A stretch of DNA of 64,000 bases from an uncultured Bryobacterales bacterium (GCA_951813065.1 CATOTH010000001.1:372001-436000), one strand, 5' to 3'; shown: positions 48,118 to 57,091, numbered from the stretch's first letter. A program made the numbers and translations. The notes: a model not told the origin generated them from the sequence alone.

Positions 48118-49335
48118 ATGAAGGATTCAAGCCGCCGCGCATTCCTGGGAGCCGGGGCGTTCGCCGGGGCTGCGTGGATCTCCTGCCAAGCACCGGAAGC
48201 CGAAAGCCCGGGCGCAGACTCAGGGCCGAGCGCCTTGGGTGCCCCCGTCAGACGCTACGGCGAGCGCAGCCCCTACGAGACGTCCGCGCGGGGCGTCCGT
48301 GACAGTCAGACGCCGGAAGCGGCTTCATCCCGCACGCCGCTCGACAAGACGTACGGCATCATCACGCCCTCAGCGCTGCACTTCGAGCGTCACCATGCCG
48401 GCGTGCCCGAGATTGATCCCGCAACACACAGCCTCACCATCCATGGCCTGGTAGACCGGCCCCTGGTGTTCTCTCTGGATGACCTGAGACGACTGCCGTC
48501 CGTTTCCAGGGTGCACTTCGTGGAGTGCTCCGGCAACAGTGGAGGCGAGTGGAGCCCTGCAGGAGCTCCGACCGTCCAACTCAGCCACGGTCTGGCAAGT
48601 TGCAGCGAATGGACCGGAGTCCCGTTGCGCATCCTACTGGAGGAGGCTGGAATCAAGCCTGAAGCGAAGTGGATTCTGGCAGAGGGCGCCGATGCCTGCC
48701 TCATGCAACGGAGCGCCACGCTGGAGAAGGCGCTTGAGGACGGTCTCGTGGCGTACGGACAGAACGGCGAGGCATTGCGCCCTGAGCAAGGCTATCCGAT
48801 ACGTCTCATCCTGCCGGGATGGGAAGGCAACACCAACGTGAAGTGGCTCAGGCGGATCAAGCTTACCGAGGGTCCACAGTACGTCAAAGACGAAACCTCC
48901 AAATACACCGAACTGATGGAAGACGGGACCGCTTGGATCTTCACGTTCGAAATGGATGCGAAGTCCGTGATCACCTCGCCCTCGGGCGGCCATTCCATCG
49001 ACGGCGCCGGTTTTCACGAGATCAGTGGATTGGCTTGGTCCGGACGCGGAAAGATCACATCGGTCGAGGTTTCCACTGACGGAGGCGAGACCTGGACCGA
49101 AGCGACCCTGCAGAATCCGGTCTATTCCCGTGCGTTCACGCGATTCCGATTTCCGTGGCGATGGAACGGCAAGGAGTGCGTTCTGCAATCGCGATGCCAG
49201 GACGAGACCGGATACATGCAGCCCTCGCGAGAAGCTCTGATCGCGGAGCGGGGCCGGGTTTCGGCGTATCACTGCAATCGCATCAAGACCTGGAAGGTCG
49301 GTATCGACGGGAGCGTGTCCAATGTCGAAGCTTAG
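48118..49335 (+). CDS. SoxC-like sulfite dehydrogenase molybdopterin subunit
   Basis: A 405-aa Tat-exported molybdoenzyme (signal SSRRAFLGAGAFAGAAW). It has the sulfite oxidase fold: a molybdopterin domain with the Mo-coordinating Cys137 in VHFVECSGNSGGEW and ITPSALHFERHHAG, and a C-terminal dimerisation domain (DGGETWTEATLQN). It matches SoxC, the Mo subunit of Sox(CD)2 sulfur dehydrogenase, or a close sulfite dehydrogenase. The cytochrome gene overlaps it by 14 nt. No soxXYZAB is visible, so it may act alone as sulfite oxidase. The N terminus is about 50 residues longer than the fold needs. Confidence 0.88.
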   Translation: MKDSSRRAFLGAGAFAGAAWISCQAPEAESPGADSGPSALGAPVRRYGERSPYETSARGVRDSQTPEAASSRTPLDKTYGIITPSALHFERHHAGVPEIDPATHSLTIHGLVDRPLVFSLDDLRRLPSVSRVHFVECSGNSGGEWSPAGAPTVQLSHGLASCSEWTGVPLRILLEEAGIKPEAKWILAEGADACLMQRSATLEKALEDGLVAYGQNGEALRPEQGYPIRLILPGWEGNTNVKWLRRIKLTEGPQYVKDETSKYTELMEDGTAWIFTFEMDAKSVITSPSGGHSIDGAGFHEISGLAWSGRGKITSVEVSTDGGETWTEATLQNPVYSRAFTRFRFPWRWNGKECVLQSRCQDETGYMQPSREALIAERGRVSAYHCNRIKTWKVGIDGSVSNVEA

Positions 49336-49840
49336 CCTCGCCGTGTTTCTCGTGTTCGCGACACAGACGCTTTGCGCCCAGTCGTACGGTATCGGCCGCC
49401 CTGCGACGGAAGCGGAGATCGAATCCCTGGATGTCACCATCGGGCCGGAAGGTCGTGAACTGCCCGATGGCAGCGGCTCCGTTCAAGAGGGAGCCCAGGT
49501 CTACGAGGTCCGCTGCAAGGAGTGCCACGGAGAATCGGGAGCGGGAGGTGACCACGCGGCGTTGGTCGGCAACCCGGAGCAGCTCAAGCAAGCGCCTCCA
49601 ATCAAGACTGTAGGCAGCTTTTGGCCGTACGCCACCACACTGTTCGATTACACGCGGCGGGCGATGCCGTTCGAGGAGCCCGGGACGTTGACGGACGACC
49701 AAATCTATGCAGTCACCGCATATGTCTTGCACATCAACGGGATTGTCGACGAAAACGCCACACTGGACCGTGAATCCCTGCCCAAGGTTGAGATGCCGAA
49801 CCGCGGCGGTTTCGTAAGGGACCCCCGTTCCAAGCCTTAG
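49322..49840 (+). CDS. SoxD-like cytochrome c subunit
   Basis: A 172-aa periplasmic monohaem cytochrome c with a signal peptide (LSLAVFLVFATQTLCAQ). The haem motif is CKECH (Cys65, Cys68, His69), with a Met in RRAMPFEEPG as the likely sixth ligand. The spacing and tail (TDDQIYAVTAYVLHINGIV) match SoxD and sulfite dehydrogenase cytochromes. It would take electrons from the molybdenum subunit whose gene it overlaps by 14 nt, and pass them to a terminal oxidase. Classical SoxD has two haem domains; only one is present here. Confidence 0.86.
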   Translation: MSKLSLAVFLVFATQTLCAQSYGIGRPATEAEIESLDVTIGPEGRELPDGSGSVQEGAQVYEVRCKECHGESGAGGDHAALVGNPEQLKQAPPIKTVGSFWPYATTLFDYTRRAMPFEEPGTLTDDQIYAVTAYVLHINGIVDENATLDRESLPKVEMPNRGGFVRDPRSKP

Positions 49841-49851
49841 TACTAAGTGAG

Positions 49852-50199
49852 GTGCAGGTGGAAGAGCCCGCGAAACCACAAAAGATCCCGCTGGTCTTCT
49901 TCCGCACGCTGGCGGGGAGAGAACCCGTCAGGGATTGGCTGAAAGGGTTGAAAGAGGCTGTGCGTCAATCGATAGGGATGGACCTGCCGAGGGCGCAATG
50001 GCGATGGCCGGTATGCATGCCGCTATGCCGCCCGATCGGCAAGGGCCTAGGGAAGGCCCGGACGGACTTGCCGACGCAACGCGCAGCACGGGTCTTGATC
50101 TGTCTTTAGTGCGAGCACCTCGTGGGGCTGCACGGATTCATCAAGAAGACGCCGGCTACGCCGGAATCGGACCTTCCAACGGCACGCAAACGCCAGTAG
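49852..50199 (+). pseudogene. Gp49/HigB-like toxin gene with in-frame TAG
   Basis: A toxin of the phage-derived Gp49-like (RelE/HigB-type) family, interrupted. Codons 1-85 give KIPLVFFRTLAGREPVRDWL, GKGLGKARTDLPTQRAARVL; then TAG at 50107-50109, after which the same frame continues LVGLHGFIKKTPATPESDL and KRQ to a second TAG at 50197-50199. The tail after the stop is the expected family C terminus. One nonsense mutation has thus removed the last 30 residues of a ribosome-dependent mRNA interferase-like toxin. The antitoxin gene follows 11 nt later and is intact. Start GTG 49852; readthrough or a sequencing error are alternatives. Confidence 0.75.
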
Positions 50200-50210
50200 G
50201 AGTTGGAGCG

Positions 50211-50489
50211 ATGAGCCAAGAGAATATCGGGTCGAGCACTGGTGACTTTCTCAAAGAGGACGGCATCCTTGAGGAGACCCAGGCTCAAGCGATCAAAGAG
50301 GTCATCGCGTGGCAGCTTGCCGAGGCGATGAAGATGCAACAGATCTCAAAGAACAAGATGGCGGCGGTGCTCAAGGCGAGCCGTTCGCAGGTGGACCGTC
50401 TGCTCGACCTCCAGAATGACATTACACTCCGTAGCCTGCAACGAGCGGCAGCTGTAGTTGGACGCCGCGTGAACATCGAACTGGTGTAG
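50211..50489 (+). CDS. HigA/XRE-type antitoxin
   Basis: A 92-aa DNA-binding protein. The first 30 residues (MSQENIGSSTGDFLKEDGIL) are flexible; the rest is a helix-turn-helix domain (EVIAWQLAEAMKMQQISKNK, then AAVLKASRSQVDRLLDLQ and TLRSLQRAAAVVGRRVNIEL), a pattern seen in antitoxins of Gp49-like toxins. It would bind the toxin and repress its own operon. TAGGAG lies before the ATG at 50211. Its frame continues upstream through the toxin region but without a family match. It persists beside a broken toxin. Confidence 0.85.
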   Translation: MSQENIGSSTGDFLKEDGILEETQAQAIKEVIAWQLAEAMKMQQISKNKMAAVLKASRSQVDRLLDLQNDITLRSLQRAAAVVGRRVNIELV

Positions 50490-51020
50490 GAAGCCGCGCA
50501 CGAAGGAAAGCTAGCGGGCGCACCGGTCGGAACTCGCTCGTCTCGGTTTTGCGGTTTCGGGCCAGTGGCGCCTGCGTCGACTCGATCTGGTCATCACGGA
50601 TGATCTCGTTCAGCTTCCCGAACCGGTCTGGCGGGGCTGACCGTCCGTTCCGAAACCGGACCCCCCTTCCGCCCGAACGTCGGCGGTCAATCGTCCGCTA
50701 ATGGCACCCGCCTCAGTTGCCGAACGATCTATCTGTGGTCATCGATTTGGCCACCGAGGTGCCTCTGCGTTTGCTCCAAGGCCCCTGATCCGACCCGCAA
50801 GAAACACAGAGTCCCGTTCGCCGGGACAAGAATTGACGCTGAGCAGGACCCGCTCTGGGACCCACCCCGGGACGCACACCACACTCCGAGCTGCCGCGGA
50901 CTGATCCAATTTGCCCGAACCGATCCGCTCAGCCGCCAAGGCGAGATACCCGCTGGTGATCGAAAACGCGCCCAATCATATCCGAGTCAAGGAGCTACGG
51001 ATGGAGACGCGGATGTCCCC
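50490..51020. other. Gene-free region between the antitoxin and ychF
   Basis: About 530 bp. Short open frames on both strands (up to 78 codons) have no family match and biased, Arg/Pro/Ser-rich composition typical of chance frames. I see no transposase remnant, repeat or RNA gene. Confidence 0.4.
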
Positions 51021-52094
51021 TCATCCATGCCGGAACACCAGCACGTCCCCGTCCTGCACGACGTAGTCCTTGCCCTCGAGGCGCAGGTTGCCGTGCTCTC
51101 GCGCCTTGGCATACCCACCATGGGACGCTAGCTCGCGCCAATTGATCGTTTCCGCCCGAATGAACTTCTTTGCGAAATCCGTGTGAACCGTGCCAGCCGC
51201 GACATGCGCCGACGTTCCGGCCTTAATTGTCCAGGCGCGACACTCAGTCTCTCCGGCAGTCAGAAACGACATCAAGCCGAGGAGGGCATATGTTGCTCCC
51301 ACCAATCTTTCTATCCCGGACTCGGCCAGGCCGTAGCTATCCAGATACTCCTTGCGGTCCGCCTCGTCCAACTCGACGAGTTCAGACTCCACACTGCCGC
51401 ACACGGGGGCAAGCGCCAGGTTTTTCTTTCCGGAAAGCAGTTCCGACCGGTACCGTTCCGCGACTGCGTCAATCGCATCGGTGTGCTCCTCCCCGACGTT
51501 CAGCACAAGCAGCATGGGCTTCTCGGAGAGGAATTGGAACCCCTTGATTCGTTTGGCCTGCTCCCGCGAGAGTTCGAGTTCCCGTAGCGGCCGCTCCTGC
51601 TCCAGCCAGGCGCGGCACTCGTGAAGCAGTTCCATTTCCAAAACAAGGTCGGGGTCCTTGACCCGCTTCAGGTCCTTCTCCACCCTAGCGATGCGGTTCT
51701 CAATGACCTGGAGGTCGTTCAGGACCAGCTCCAGATCAATATTTGCCCAGTCCCGCCTTGGATCGACGGACCCATCGACATGCATTACGGTGTCATCCTC
51801 GAACAACCTCAGGACGTGGGCGAAGGCGTCCACAGTGCGCAGGCTGCCAATGTAACTGGCTTCCCTGAGGACTTCACGGGACAGGCCCGGCATGTCGGCA
51901 TACTCGATCGTGGCGGGGACGACTCTCTTGGGCTGGAAGACTTCGGCCAGTGCGCTCAGGCGCTTGTCCGGCACCTTGGCAATCCCAAGCTGGACCTTCG
52001 TCGCACCGATCCGGCTCTCGGAGGACGCACCGGTGAGGATCTTGAAGAGCGACGTTTTGCCGACCTGCGGCAAGCCAATAATCGCGGTCTTCAT
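51021..52094 (-). CDS. YchF/Obg-like nucleotide-binding protein (DUF933)
   Basis: A 357-aa P-loop ATPase of the OLA1/YchF group. The Walker A is GLPQVGKTSLF, where typical YchF has GLPNVGKST, which suggests a divergent clade. ATIEYADMPGLSR supplies the G3 DxPG. A coiled-coil-like middle (about 120-190) and the C-terminal TGS/DUF933 domain (AWTIKAGTSAHVAAGTVHTDF, YVVQDGDVLVFRHG) follow. These proteins bind ribosomes and respond to redox stress. The frame is open to 52283, but the canonical start is the ATG at 52094 (MKTAIIGLPQ). It is divergent from the M20 gene. Confidence 0.9.
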   Translation of the reverse strand: MKTAIIGLPQVGKTSLFKILTGASSESRIGATKVQLGIAKVPDKRLSALAEVFQPKRVVPATIEYADMPGLSREVLREASYIGSLRTVDAFAHVLRLFEDDTVMHVDGSVDPRRDWANIDLELVLNDLQVIENRIARVEKDLKRVKDPDLVLEMELLHECRAWLEQERPLRELELSREQAKRIKGFQFLSEKPMLLVLNVGEEHTDAIDAVAERYRSELLSGKKNLALAPVCGSVESELVELDEADRKEYLDSYGLAESGIERLVGATYALLGLMSFLTAGETECRAWTIKAGTSAHVAAGTVHTDFAKKFIRAETINWRELASHGGYAKAREHGNLRLEGKDYVVQDGDVLVFRHG

Positions 52095-52425
52095 TCCGGT
52101 TCGAATCCCATCTTGGCACGAACGACCGATGACGAAGATCCGGCTTGGACGGAGCCGCCACGTGAACCGAAGGCATGCAAGGATTGCCCAGGGTGGCTGT
52201 CGTCGGTGGGTCTGTCGATTGGTCTCGCGCGCCGCAGGCCCAAACCCGGCGATCGCTGCCTCGTCAAGCGCGAATTCCCGCACAGGCTGCTCACTCGATC
52301 TGGCTCAACCTGACCAGAGCCCGGCCCCCGCCAGCGGTCACTCTCCGGGATCAGGCGAGTCCAGCACTCCGCCTACCCGCTCCGCGCAGAGTCGGTTCAG
52401 TCTGGGCGCACTATGCTGGAATGCA
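52095..52425. other. Divergent intergenic region, ychF / M20 dipeptidase
   Basis: About 330 bp. Open frames here are extensions of neighbouring genes without protein character. A GGTTCGAATCC string near 52100 resembles a tRNA T arm but cannot form one. The M20-proximal end has TATGCT (52412-52417). Nothing else seen. Confidence 0.4.
52412..52417 (+). promoter_or_regulatory. -10-like TATGCT, 8 nt before the M20 ATG
   Basis: TATGCT followed by GGAATGCA and ATG (52426). No usable Shine-Dalgarno. Confidence 0.45.
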
Positions 52426-53799
52426 ATGCCATCCGCATCTGAGTGCGCCGCACACAATCGTTCCAGCTTCGAAGACGAGTTCTTCCAGTTTCTCCGCATC
52501 CCCAGCATCAGCACGCTTCCCGATCACGCGAGCGATATCGCTCGGGCGGCGGAATTCGCCCGTGACCAGCTGGCGCTCGCAGGCCTCGAGTCCGTCGAGT
52601 TGATCGAGGGTGATGGCCACCCTCTCGTGTACGGCGAGTGGCTGGGGGCGCCAGGCAAGCCCACGATCTTGATCTATGGGCACTATGACGTGCAGCCGAC
52701 CGACCCGATTGACGAATGGATCTCGGATCCCTTCGAGCCGACGGTACGGAACGGCCAAGTATATGCCCGTGGAGCGTCGGACGATAAGGGCCAGATACTG
52801 GCGAATATCAAGGCACTCCAAGCGTTGCGGCAGGCGAGCGGGCGTTATCCGGTCAATGTCAAGGTCCTGATCGAAGGCGAGGAGGAGGTGGGCGGGGAGG
52901 CCGTGACTGCGTTCGTGAAGTCCAATCCCACACGATTGGCAGCAGACGCCGCGCTCGTGTCGGACACGGCAATGTACATGCCGGACACTCCGACACTGTG
53001 CACGGGACTGCGAGGCATGGTCTACACCGAATGGTTCGCCCGAGGCGCTGCCCGCGACCTCCATTCGGGGCTATACGGGGGAGTGGCTCCCAACGCCGTC
53101 TTCGGACTGATCGAACTGCTCGCCCGGTGCAAGGACAGCGGTGGACGGGTTCTGATCCCCGGATTCTACGACGACGTCGAAGCGCCTTCCGAGGACGAGA
53201 AAGCAAGCTGGGACACCATAGATTTTGACGAGGAAGGCTATCGGCGCAACGAGGTATGTGCATCGACGCTCACAGGCGAGCCGGGGTTCAGCGTGTTCGA
53301 GCGGATCGGGGCGCGTCCGACCTTCGAGGTCCACGGCCTTCCCGGCGGATTCACGGGACCGGGAGCAAAGACAGTGATACCGGCCGCCGCTTCAGCGAAG
53401 GTTAGCGCCCGTCTCGTGCCGCGCCAGAATCCCGCGTCGATCCTGCAACTCATGAGAGAATTTGTCGCCGAACACTCGCCGCAAGGGATCGAGATCGACG
53501 TGCGATTGATCCACACCGCACCTGCAACGATGGTGGCAACCGACCACCCGGCTATCCGGACAGCATCCAGGGCTCTTGAGGAAGTTTGGGGCAGGAAGAC
53601 CGTGTTCATTCGATCGGGTGGGTCGATTCCGGTTGTTGGGGACTTCCAAGAGCATCTCGGAATCCCAACAGTCCTGATGGGCTACGGCCTGCCAGACGAC
53701 GCATTGCACGCGCCGAATGAGAAATTCAGCCTACGCAACTTCCACATGGGCATCGCCTCGACCGCACGTTTCCTGGAGCTGCTCGGAGCCCCGGAGTAA
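52426..53799 (+). CDS. M20-family dipeptidase
   Basis: A 457-aa zinc exopeptidase, ArgE/DapE/CNDP type. Metal ligands and catalytic residues are visible: TILIYGHYDVQPTDP (His, Asp), YARGASDDKGQI (Asp bridging), KVLIEGEEEVGG (Glu base and ligand), an Asp in ALVSDTAMYMPD, and the C-terminal His in LHAPNEKFS. The inserted lid domain (about 190-340) makes the dimer. It hydrolyses dipeptides in the cytosol. A longer frame reaches to 51892 but includes ychF antisense; the ATG at 52426 starts the domain and carries TATGCT 8 nt upstream. Confidence 0.92.
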   Translation: MPSASECAAHNRSSFEDEFFQFLRIPSISTLPDHASDIARAAEFARDQLALAGLESVELIEGDGHPLVYGEWLGAPGKPTILIYGHYDVQPTDPIDEWISDPFEPTVRNGQVYARGASDDKGQILANIKALQALRQASGRYPVNVKVLIEGEEEVGGEAVTAFVKSNPTRLAADAALVSDTAMYMPDTPTLCTGLRGMVYTEWFARGAARDLHSGLYGGVAPNAVFGLIELLARCKDSGGRVLIPGFYDDVEAPSEDEKASWDTIDFDEEGYRRNEVCASTLTGEPGFSVFERIGARPTFEVHGLPGGFTGPGAKTVIPAAASAKVSARLVPRQNPASILQLMREFVAEHSPQGIEIDVRLIHTAPATMVATDHPAIRTASRALEEVWGRKTVFIRSGGSIPVVGDFQEHLGIPTVLMGYGLPDDALHAPNEKFSLRNFHMGIASTARFLELLGAPE

Positions 53800-53833
53800 G
53801 ACCATGCCAGAGACGGCATGGCGTCGAGGTGCC

Positions 53834-55267
53834 TCACTGGCTCGCAAGCGGCAGGCGCGCTCCAGCCTCGCGAAGCTCTTCATCCAATGCCAACTCGAGC
53901 CGCTCGACCATATCAGGCTCCAAGCTAGCGAGGTCGTTTTGCTCACCAAGGTCGACCGCCAGATTGTAGAGCTCGGTTTTCCTCGGATCGTAGAACCGGA
54001 TCAGCTTCCAATCCCCCCTCCGAATCACGGAGTACGGATCGGAGCCGGGCCCGTGCCGGTAGTGGGGGAAGTGCCACACGAGAGCGCGACCCGGAAGCGG
54101 ATCGCCCCGCAAGGCCGGACCCAAGTCGATGCCATCCACTGCGCGGTCCGCCGGCGGCCGAGTGCCCACCGCTGCAGCGATCGTGGGCAAGAGATCGATG
54201 CTGGCTATGGGCTGGTTCGACACGGAGCCGGGATTCGTAACCCTGGGCCATCGCACAATCCAAGGAGTCCGCAAGCCTCCTTCGTAGGCGAAGCCCTTGC
54301 CACTGCGCAACGGCGCGTTTTCCGTCGGGCGGCCCCGGCGATCCAGGCCACCGTTGTCTCCTGTGAAGACAATGATTGTTCGATCCGCCAAACCGGTTTG
54401 ATCCAGCGTTGCAAGTATTCTGCCCACAGCGTCGTCAACGCTATGCACCATCGCGGCATAAACCGGATCGTCCTGCCCCTCGCCGTCCCGCAATCGCTCG
54501 TATTCCGCGACCAGGTCCGACTTCGCCTGGATCGGCGTGTGCACGGCGTAGTTCGCCATGTACAGCAGAAAGGGCGCTTCCTTGTTGCGTTGGATGAATT
54601 CCACCGCCTCGTCGGCCTCCCGATCCGTCAGGTATTCGCCCGGGTCGCGTGGCGTTAGAGTCGGGATGCCCATTGGCAGGCGCGGCATATCGACATACGG
54701 ATCGAAATACGACGGAGGCTGGCCGTAGTCCCATCCACCGTAGTTCTCGTCGAATCCCTGGTCGACAGGAAGGTGGCCCGCCCCTCCCAAGTGCCACTTG
54801 CCGATATACGCACTCGTGTACCCGAGCGGCTTGAGCATCTCGGCAATGGTGATTTCGCTGTGGGGAAGCAGTAGCTCGTTGACGGGGGTCAGCAGTTCCC
54901 GGTCAGCACCTGCGGGTCGGTGATAGCCGAACTTGTTGCGGACGTTGGGCCACTGCCGGGCACTCAATTGAAACTCGGCACGGATCCAATCAGTAATGCC
55001 GAGCCGTGCCGGGGAGCGGCCCGTCATCAGTGCGGCGCGGGTCGGTGAACAGACCGCACAGGAAGCGTAACCGTCGGTGAACCGCATCCCGGTTGCAGCC
55101 AAGCGGTCGATATTCGGGGTTCGGTAGAAGTCGGAACCCTGGCATCCGAGATCCATCCAGCCCAGGTCGTCTACCAGCACGACGACTACGTTCGGAGGGG
55201 GTTCGACAGCCGCCAACGGCACCGCAATCACGATGGCAACTAGACATGTGAGACCGAGACGCTGCAT
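53834..55267 (-). CDS. Type I sulfatase, second copy
   Basis: A 477-aa exported sulfatase. The signal peptide is LGLTCLVAIVIAVPLAA; NVVVVLVDDLGWMDLGCQG supplies metal-binding Asp residues. The formylglycine motif is AVCSPTRAALMTG, with Cys73. Downstream are IGKWHLGGAGHLPVDQGFD and VFTGDNGGLDRRG. It resembles iduronate-2-sulfatase and related planctomycete-type enzymes acting on sulfated polysaccharides. The ATG at 55267 is used; a GTG at 55282 would add five residues. It converges on the M20 gene and is only moderately similar to the sulfatase at 40205, so not a recent duplicate. Confidence 0.9.
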   Translation of the reverse strand: MQRLGLTCLVAIVIAVPLAAVEPPPNVVVVLVDDLGWMDLGCQGSDFYRTPNIDRLAATGMRFTDGYASCAVCSPTRAALMTGRSPARLGITDWIRAEFQLSARQWPNVRNKFGYHRPAGADRELLTPVNELLLPHSEITIAEMLKPLGYTSAYIGKWHLGGAGHLPVDQGFDENYGGWDYGQPPSYFDPYVDMPRLPMGIPTLTPRDPGEYLTDREADEAVEFIQRNKEAPFLLYMANYAVHTPIQAKSDLVAEYERLRDGEGQDDPVYAAMVHSVDDAVGRILATLDQTGLADRTIIVFTGDNGGLDRRGRPTENAPLRSGKGFAYEGGLRTPWIVRWPRVTNPGSVSNQPIASIDLLPTIAAAVGTRPPADRAVDGIDLGPALRGDPLPGRALVWHFPHYRHGPGSDPYSVIRRGDWKLIRFYDPRKTELYNLAVDLGEQNDLASLEPDMVERLELALDEELREAGARLPLASQ

Positions 55268-55371
55268 TGTTCGTAACCTCACGCCTGGAAACGGCGCGAA
55301 ACCGAGTCTAGCAAGGTCTGTGTCGGATAGAACCTAGGAAGCGGGTGGCACCGCCGCCGCTCGACCTCCCG

Positions 55372-57066
55372 CTAGCGGCCCGTGCACTCCGCGCTTTCGG
55401 AGACAAGATTCACTCTGCCCACTTGAAGGTTCTGTTCCACAGACGTCCTGCCGCTTGGCCAGTGCACCTCCAGGCGGAAGTCGCCTACGTCCTCGCCAAC
55501 CCCGAAAAAGGCACGCGGGTCGCGGGCTGACAGGTAACTGCCGCTCCGAGTGACGGTTCGATACTGCGTAGGCCCGGACTGTCGATCCAGAACGAGCTGC
55601 GACCCGATGCCGTCGCGGTTGCTCTCGCAGCCCACCAGGGCCACCCCGACCCAATGGTTCTGCGTCTCCGTGGTATTGAGTGCAAGATAGGGAGCACCGT
55701 CCAAGTTGGATACGACAATGTCTGGGAGACCGTTCCCATCGAGGTCTCCGATTGCTGCCCCGCGACTTGCCCAGGTGGCGGCGAAGACACTGCCTGCGCT
55801 TTCGGAAATATTTGCCATGCGCCGCTCGACGAATTTGAAGAGCAGAGGTGACTGGCGGTAGCTCACGTGCGGCTGGGAGTACTCGATGGTGTCCATTACG
55901 TGGCCGTTCGCGAAGAACACCTCGAGAGTGCCATCGGCATCCGCGTCGAACGCTGCGAGACCCCAACCTGCTAACAGCTGGGTCGCCGACCCTAGCCCGG
56001 ACCGCCCTGTCGAATAGTCAAACTGGCCCTCACCCATCCCGAAAAACAGCGCGTAGCGTTCTTGGGAGAGCGTTGTCACCAGCAAGTCCGGCTGGCCGTC
56101 TTGGTCGAGGTCGTCGAAGAGAATGCCCATCCCCGCAAACTCGTCACCGTCACCGTCATATGCCGTACCCGAGATGAGGGCTTCCTCGACGAATGTGCCA
56201 TCTCCGCGATTGCGGAAGAGGAATTGGGGATGGGAGTCGTTCGCAACGGCAATGTCGATCCAGCCGTCGGTGTCATAGTCGGCGAACGCAAGACCAAGGC
56301 CCTTGCCTGGATGGGCGCCGATGCCGGACGACTCGCTTGCGTTCATGAACGTGCCGTCTCCGTTGTTCACAAAAAAGAGGCTTGACTCCGGCGGGAAAAG
56401 GTCCGGGTGGCAGTACGAGCGCCCATAGCTCGCCTCCATTCCGCAGCGGTGGTCCTGGCTAAATGTCCATTGCATGTATCGCAGGACTAGCAAATCGAGA
56501 TCGCCGTCGTTCTCGGCGTCAAAGAAGCCTGCGCTCGTCGCCCAGCCTCGCGCATCGATTCCCGATTCCCGAGTCACGTCGGTGAAAGCCTTGCCTGCAT
56601 CATTGCGGTAGAGCACGGCTGCAGGGACGTCTCCGGTTCCGATATTGGTCACTAGCAGGTCGGGGTCGCCATCGTTGTCGTAGTCACCAACAGCGGCTCC
56701 CATCCCATAGCCGCGCCCCTGGACGCCGTATTGCTCGGTGGCATCCTCGAATCGCATTCCGCCTCGGTTGAGATAGAGGCGGTTCCAGTACCTGGGATCC
56801 GACTTGGACGGTTCGGCGCCATGGGGTTGCGGGAATGCGAGTTTGGCTCCATTGACGAAGAAGACGTCCATGCGACCGTCAGTGTTGACATCGAACACCG
56901 CCACCCCACTCCCCATCGTCTCGGGGAGATACTTTCTCGGCGTCTTTGACGCCTCGTGATGAAACTCGATGCCGGACGTCGCCAAGACGTTCTCAAATTG
57001 CTGGCCTGTCACGGACATTGCAGCGGCCAGCACGAATGGGGCGAGGCATGACCTCGGATGCAGCAT
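55372..57066 (-). CDS. CRTAC1-family FG-GAP/ASPIC-UnbV exported protein
   Basis: A 564-aa exported beta-propeller protein. After a signal peptide (RSCLAPFVLAAAMSVTGQQ) come repeated FG-GAP/VCBS blades with calcium-binding-like Asp motifs: VAVFDVNTDGRMDVFFVNG, AAVGDYDNDGDPDLLVTN, LAFADYDTDGWIDIAVAND and GAAIGDLDGNGLPDIVVSN. The ASPIC/UnbV C-terminal domain has NHWVGVALVGCESNRDGIG and LEVHWPSGRTSVEQ. Such proteins occur in many copies in Planctomycetes and Acidobacteria, often beside TPR genes, as here. Function unknown; surface or periplasmic binding is inferred. Start ATG 57066, with CATACT 9 nt upstream. Confidence 0.9.
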   Translation of the reverse strand: MLHPRSCLAPFVLAAAMSVTGQQFENVLATSGIEFHHEASKTPRKYLPETMGSGVAVFDVNTDGRMDVFFVNGAKLAFPQPHGAEPSKSDPRYWNRLYLNRGGMRFEDATEQYGVQGRGYGMGAAVGDYDNDGDPDLLVTNIGTGDVPAAVLYRNDAGKAFTDVTRESGIDARGWATSAGFFDAENDGDLDLLVLRYMQWTFSQDHRCGMEASYGRSYCHPDLFPPESSLFFVNNGDGTFMNASESSGIGAHPGKGLGLAFADYDTDGWIDIAVANDSHPQFLFRNRGDGTFVEEALISGTAYDGDGDEFAGMGILFDDLDQDGQPDLLVTTLSQERYALFFGMGEGQFDYSTGRSGLGSATQLLAGWGLAAFDADADGTLEVFFANGHVMDTIEYSQPHVSYRQSPLLFKFVERRMANISESAGSVFAATWASRGAAIGDLDGNGLPDIVVSNLDGAPYLALNTTETQNHWVGVALVGCESNRDGIGSQLVLDRQSGPTQYRTVTRSGSYLSARDPRAFFGVGEDVGDFRLEVHWPSGRTSVEQNLQVGRVNLVSESAECTGR

Positions 57067-57075
57067 CGCTTCCCC

Positions 57076-57083
57076 AGTATGAT
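57076..57083. promoter_or_regulatory. Shared overlapping -10 elements, CRTAC1 gene / TPR gene
   Basis: AGTATGAT in a 25-nt gap between divergent ATGs. Minus strand: CATACT (57081-57076), 9 nt before the ATG at 57066. Plus strand: TATGAT (57078-57083), 8 nt before the ATG at 57092. No Shine-Dalgarno on either side. Confidence 0.55.
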
Positions 57084-57091
57084 GGGGCGGC

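Noticed and set aside
52095..52115. GGTTCGAATCCCATC string resembling a tRNA T arm and 3' end
   Set aside because: The flanks cannot form the 5-bp T stem (three mismatches) and no D arm, anticodon arm or acceptor stem is found upstream. It lies just before the ychF start on the other strand.
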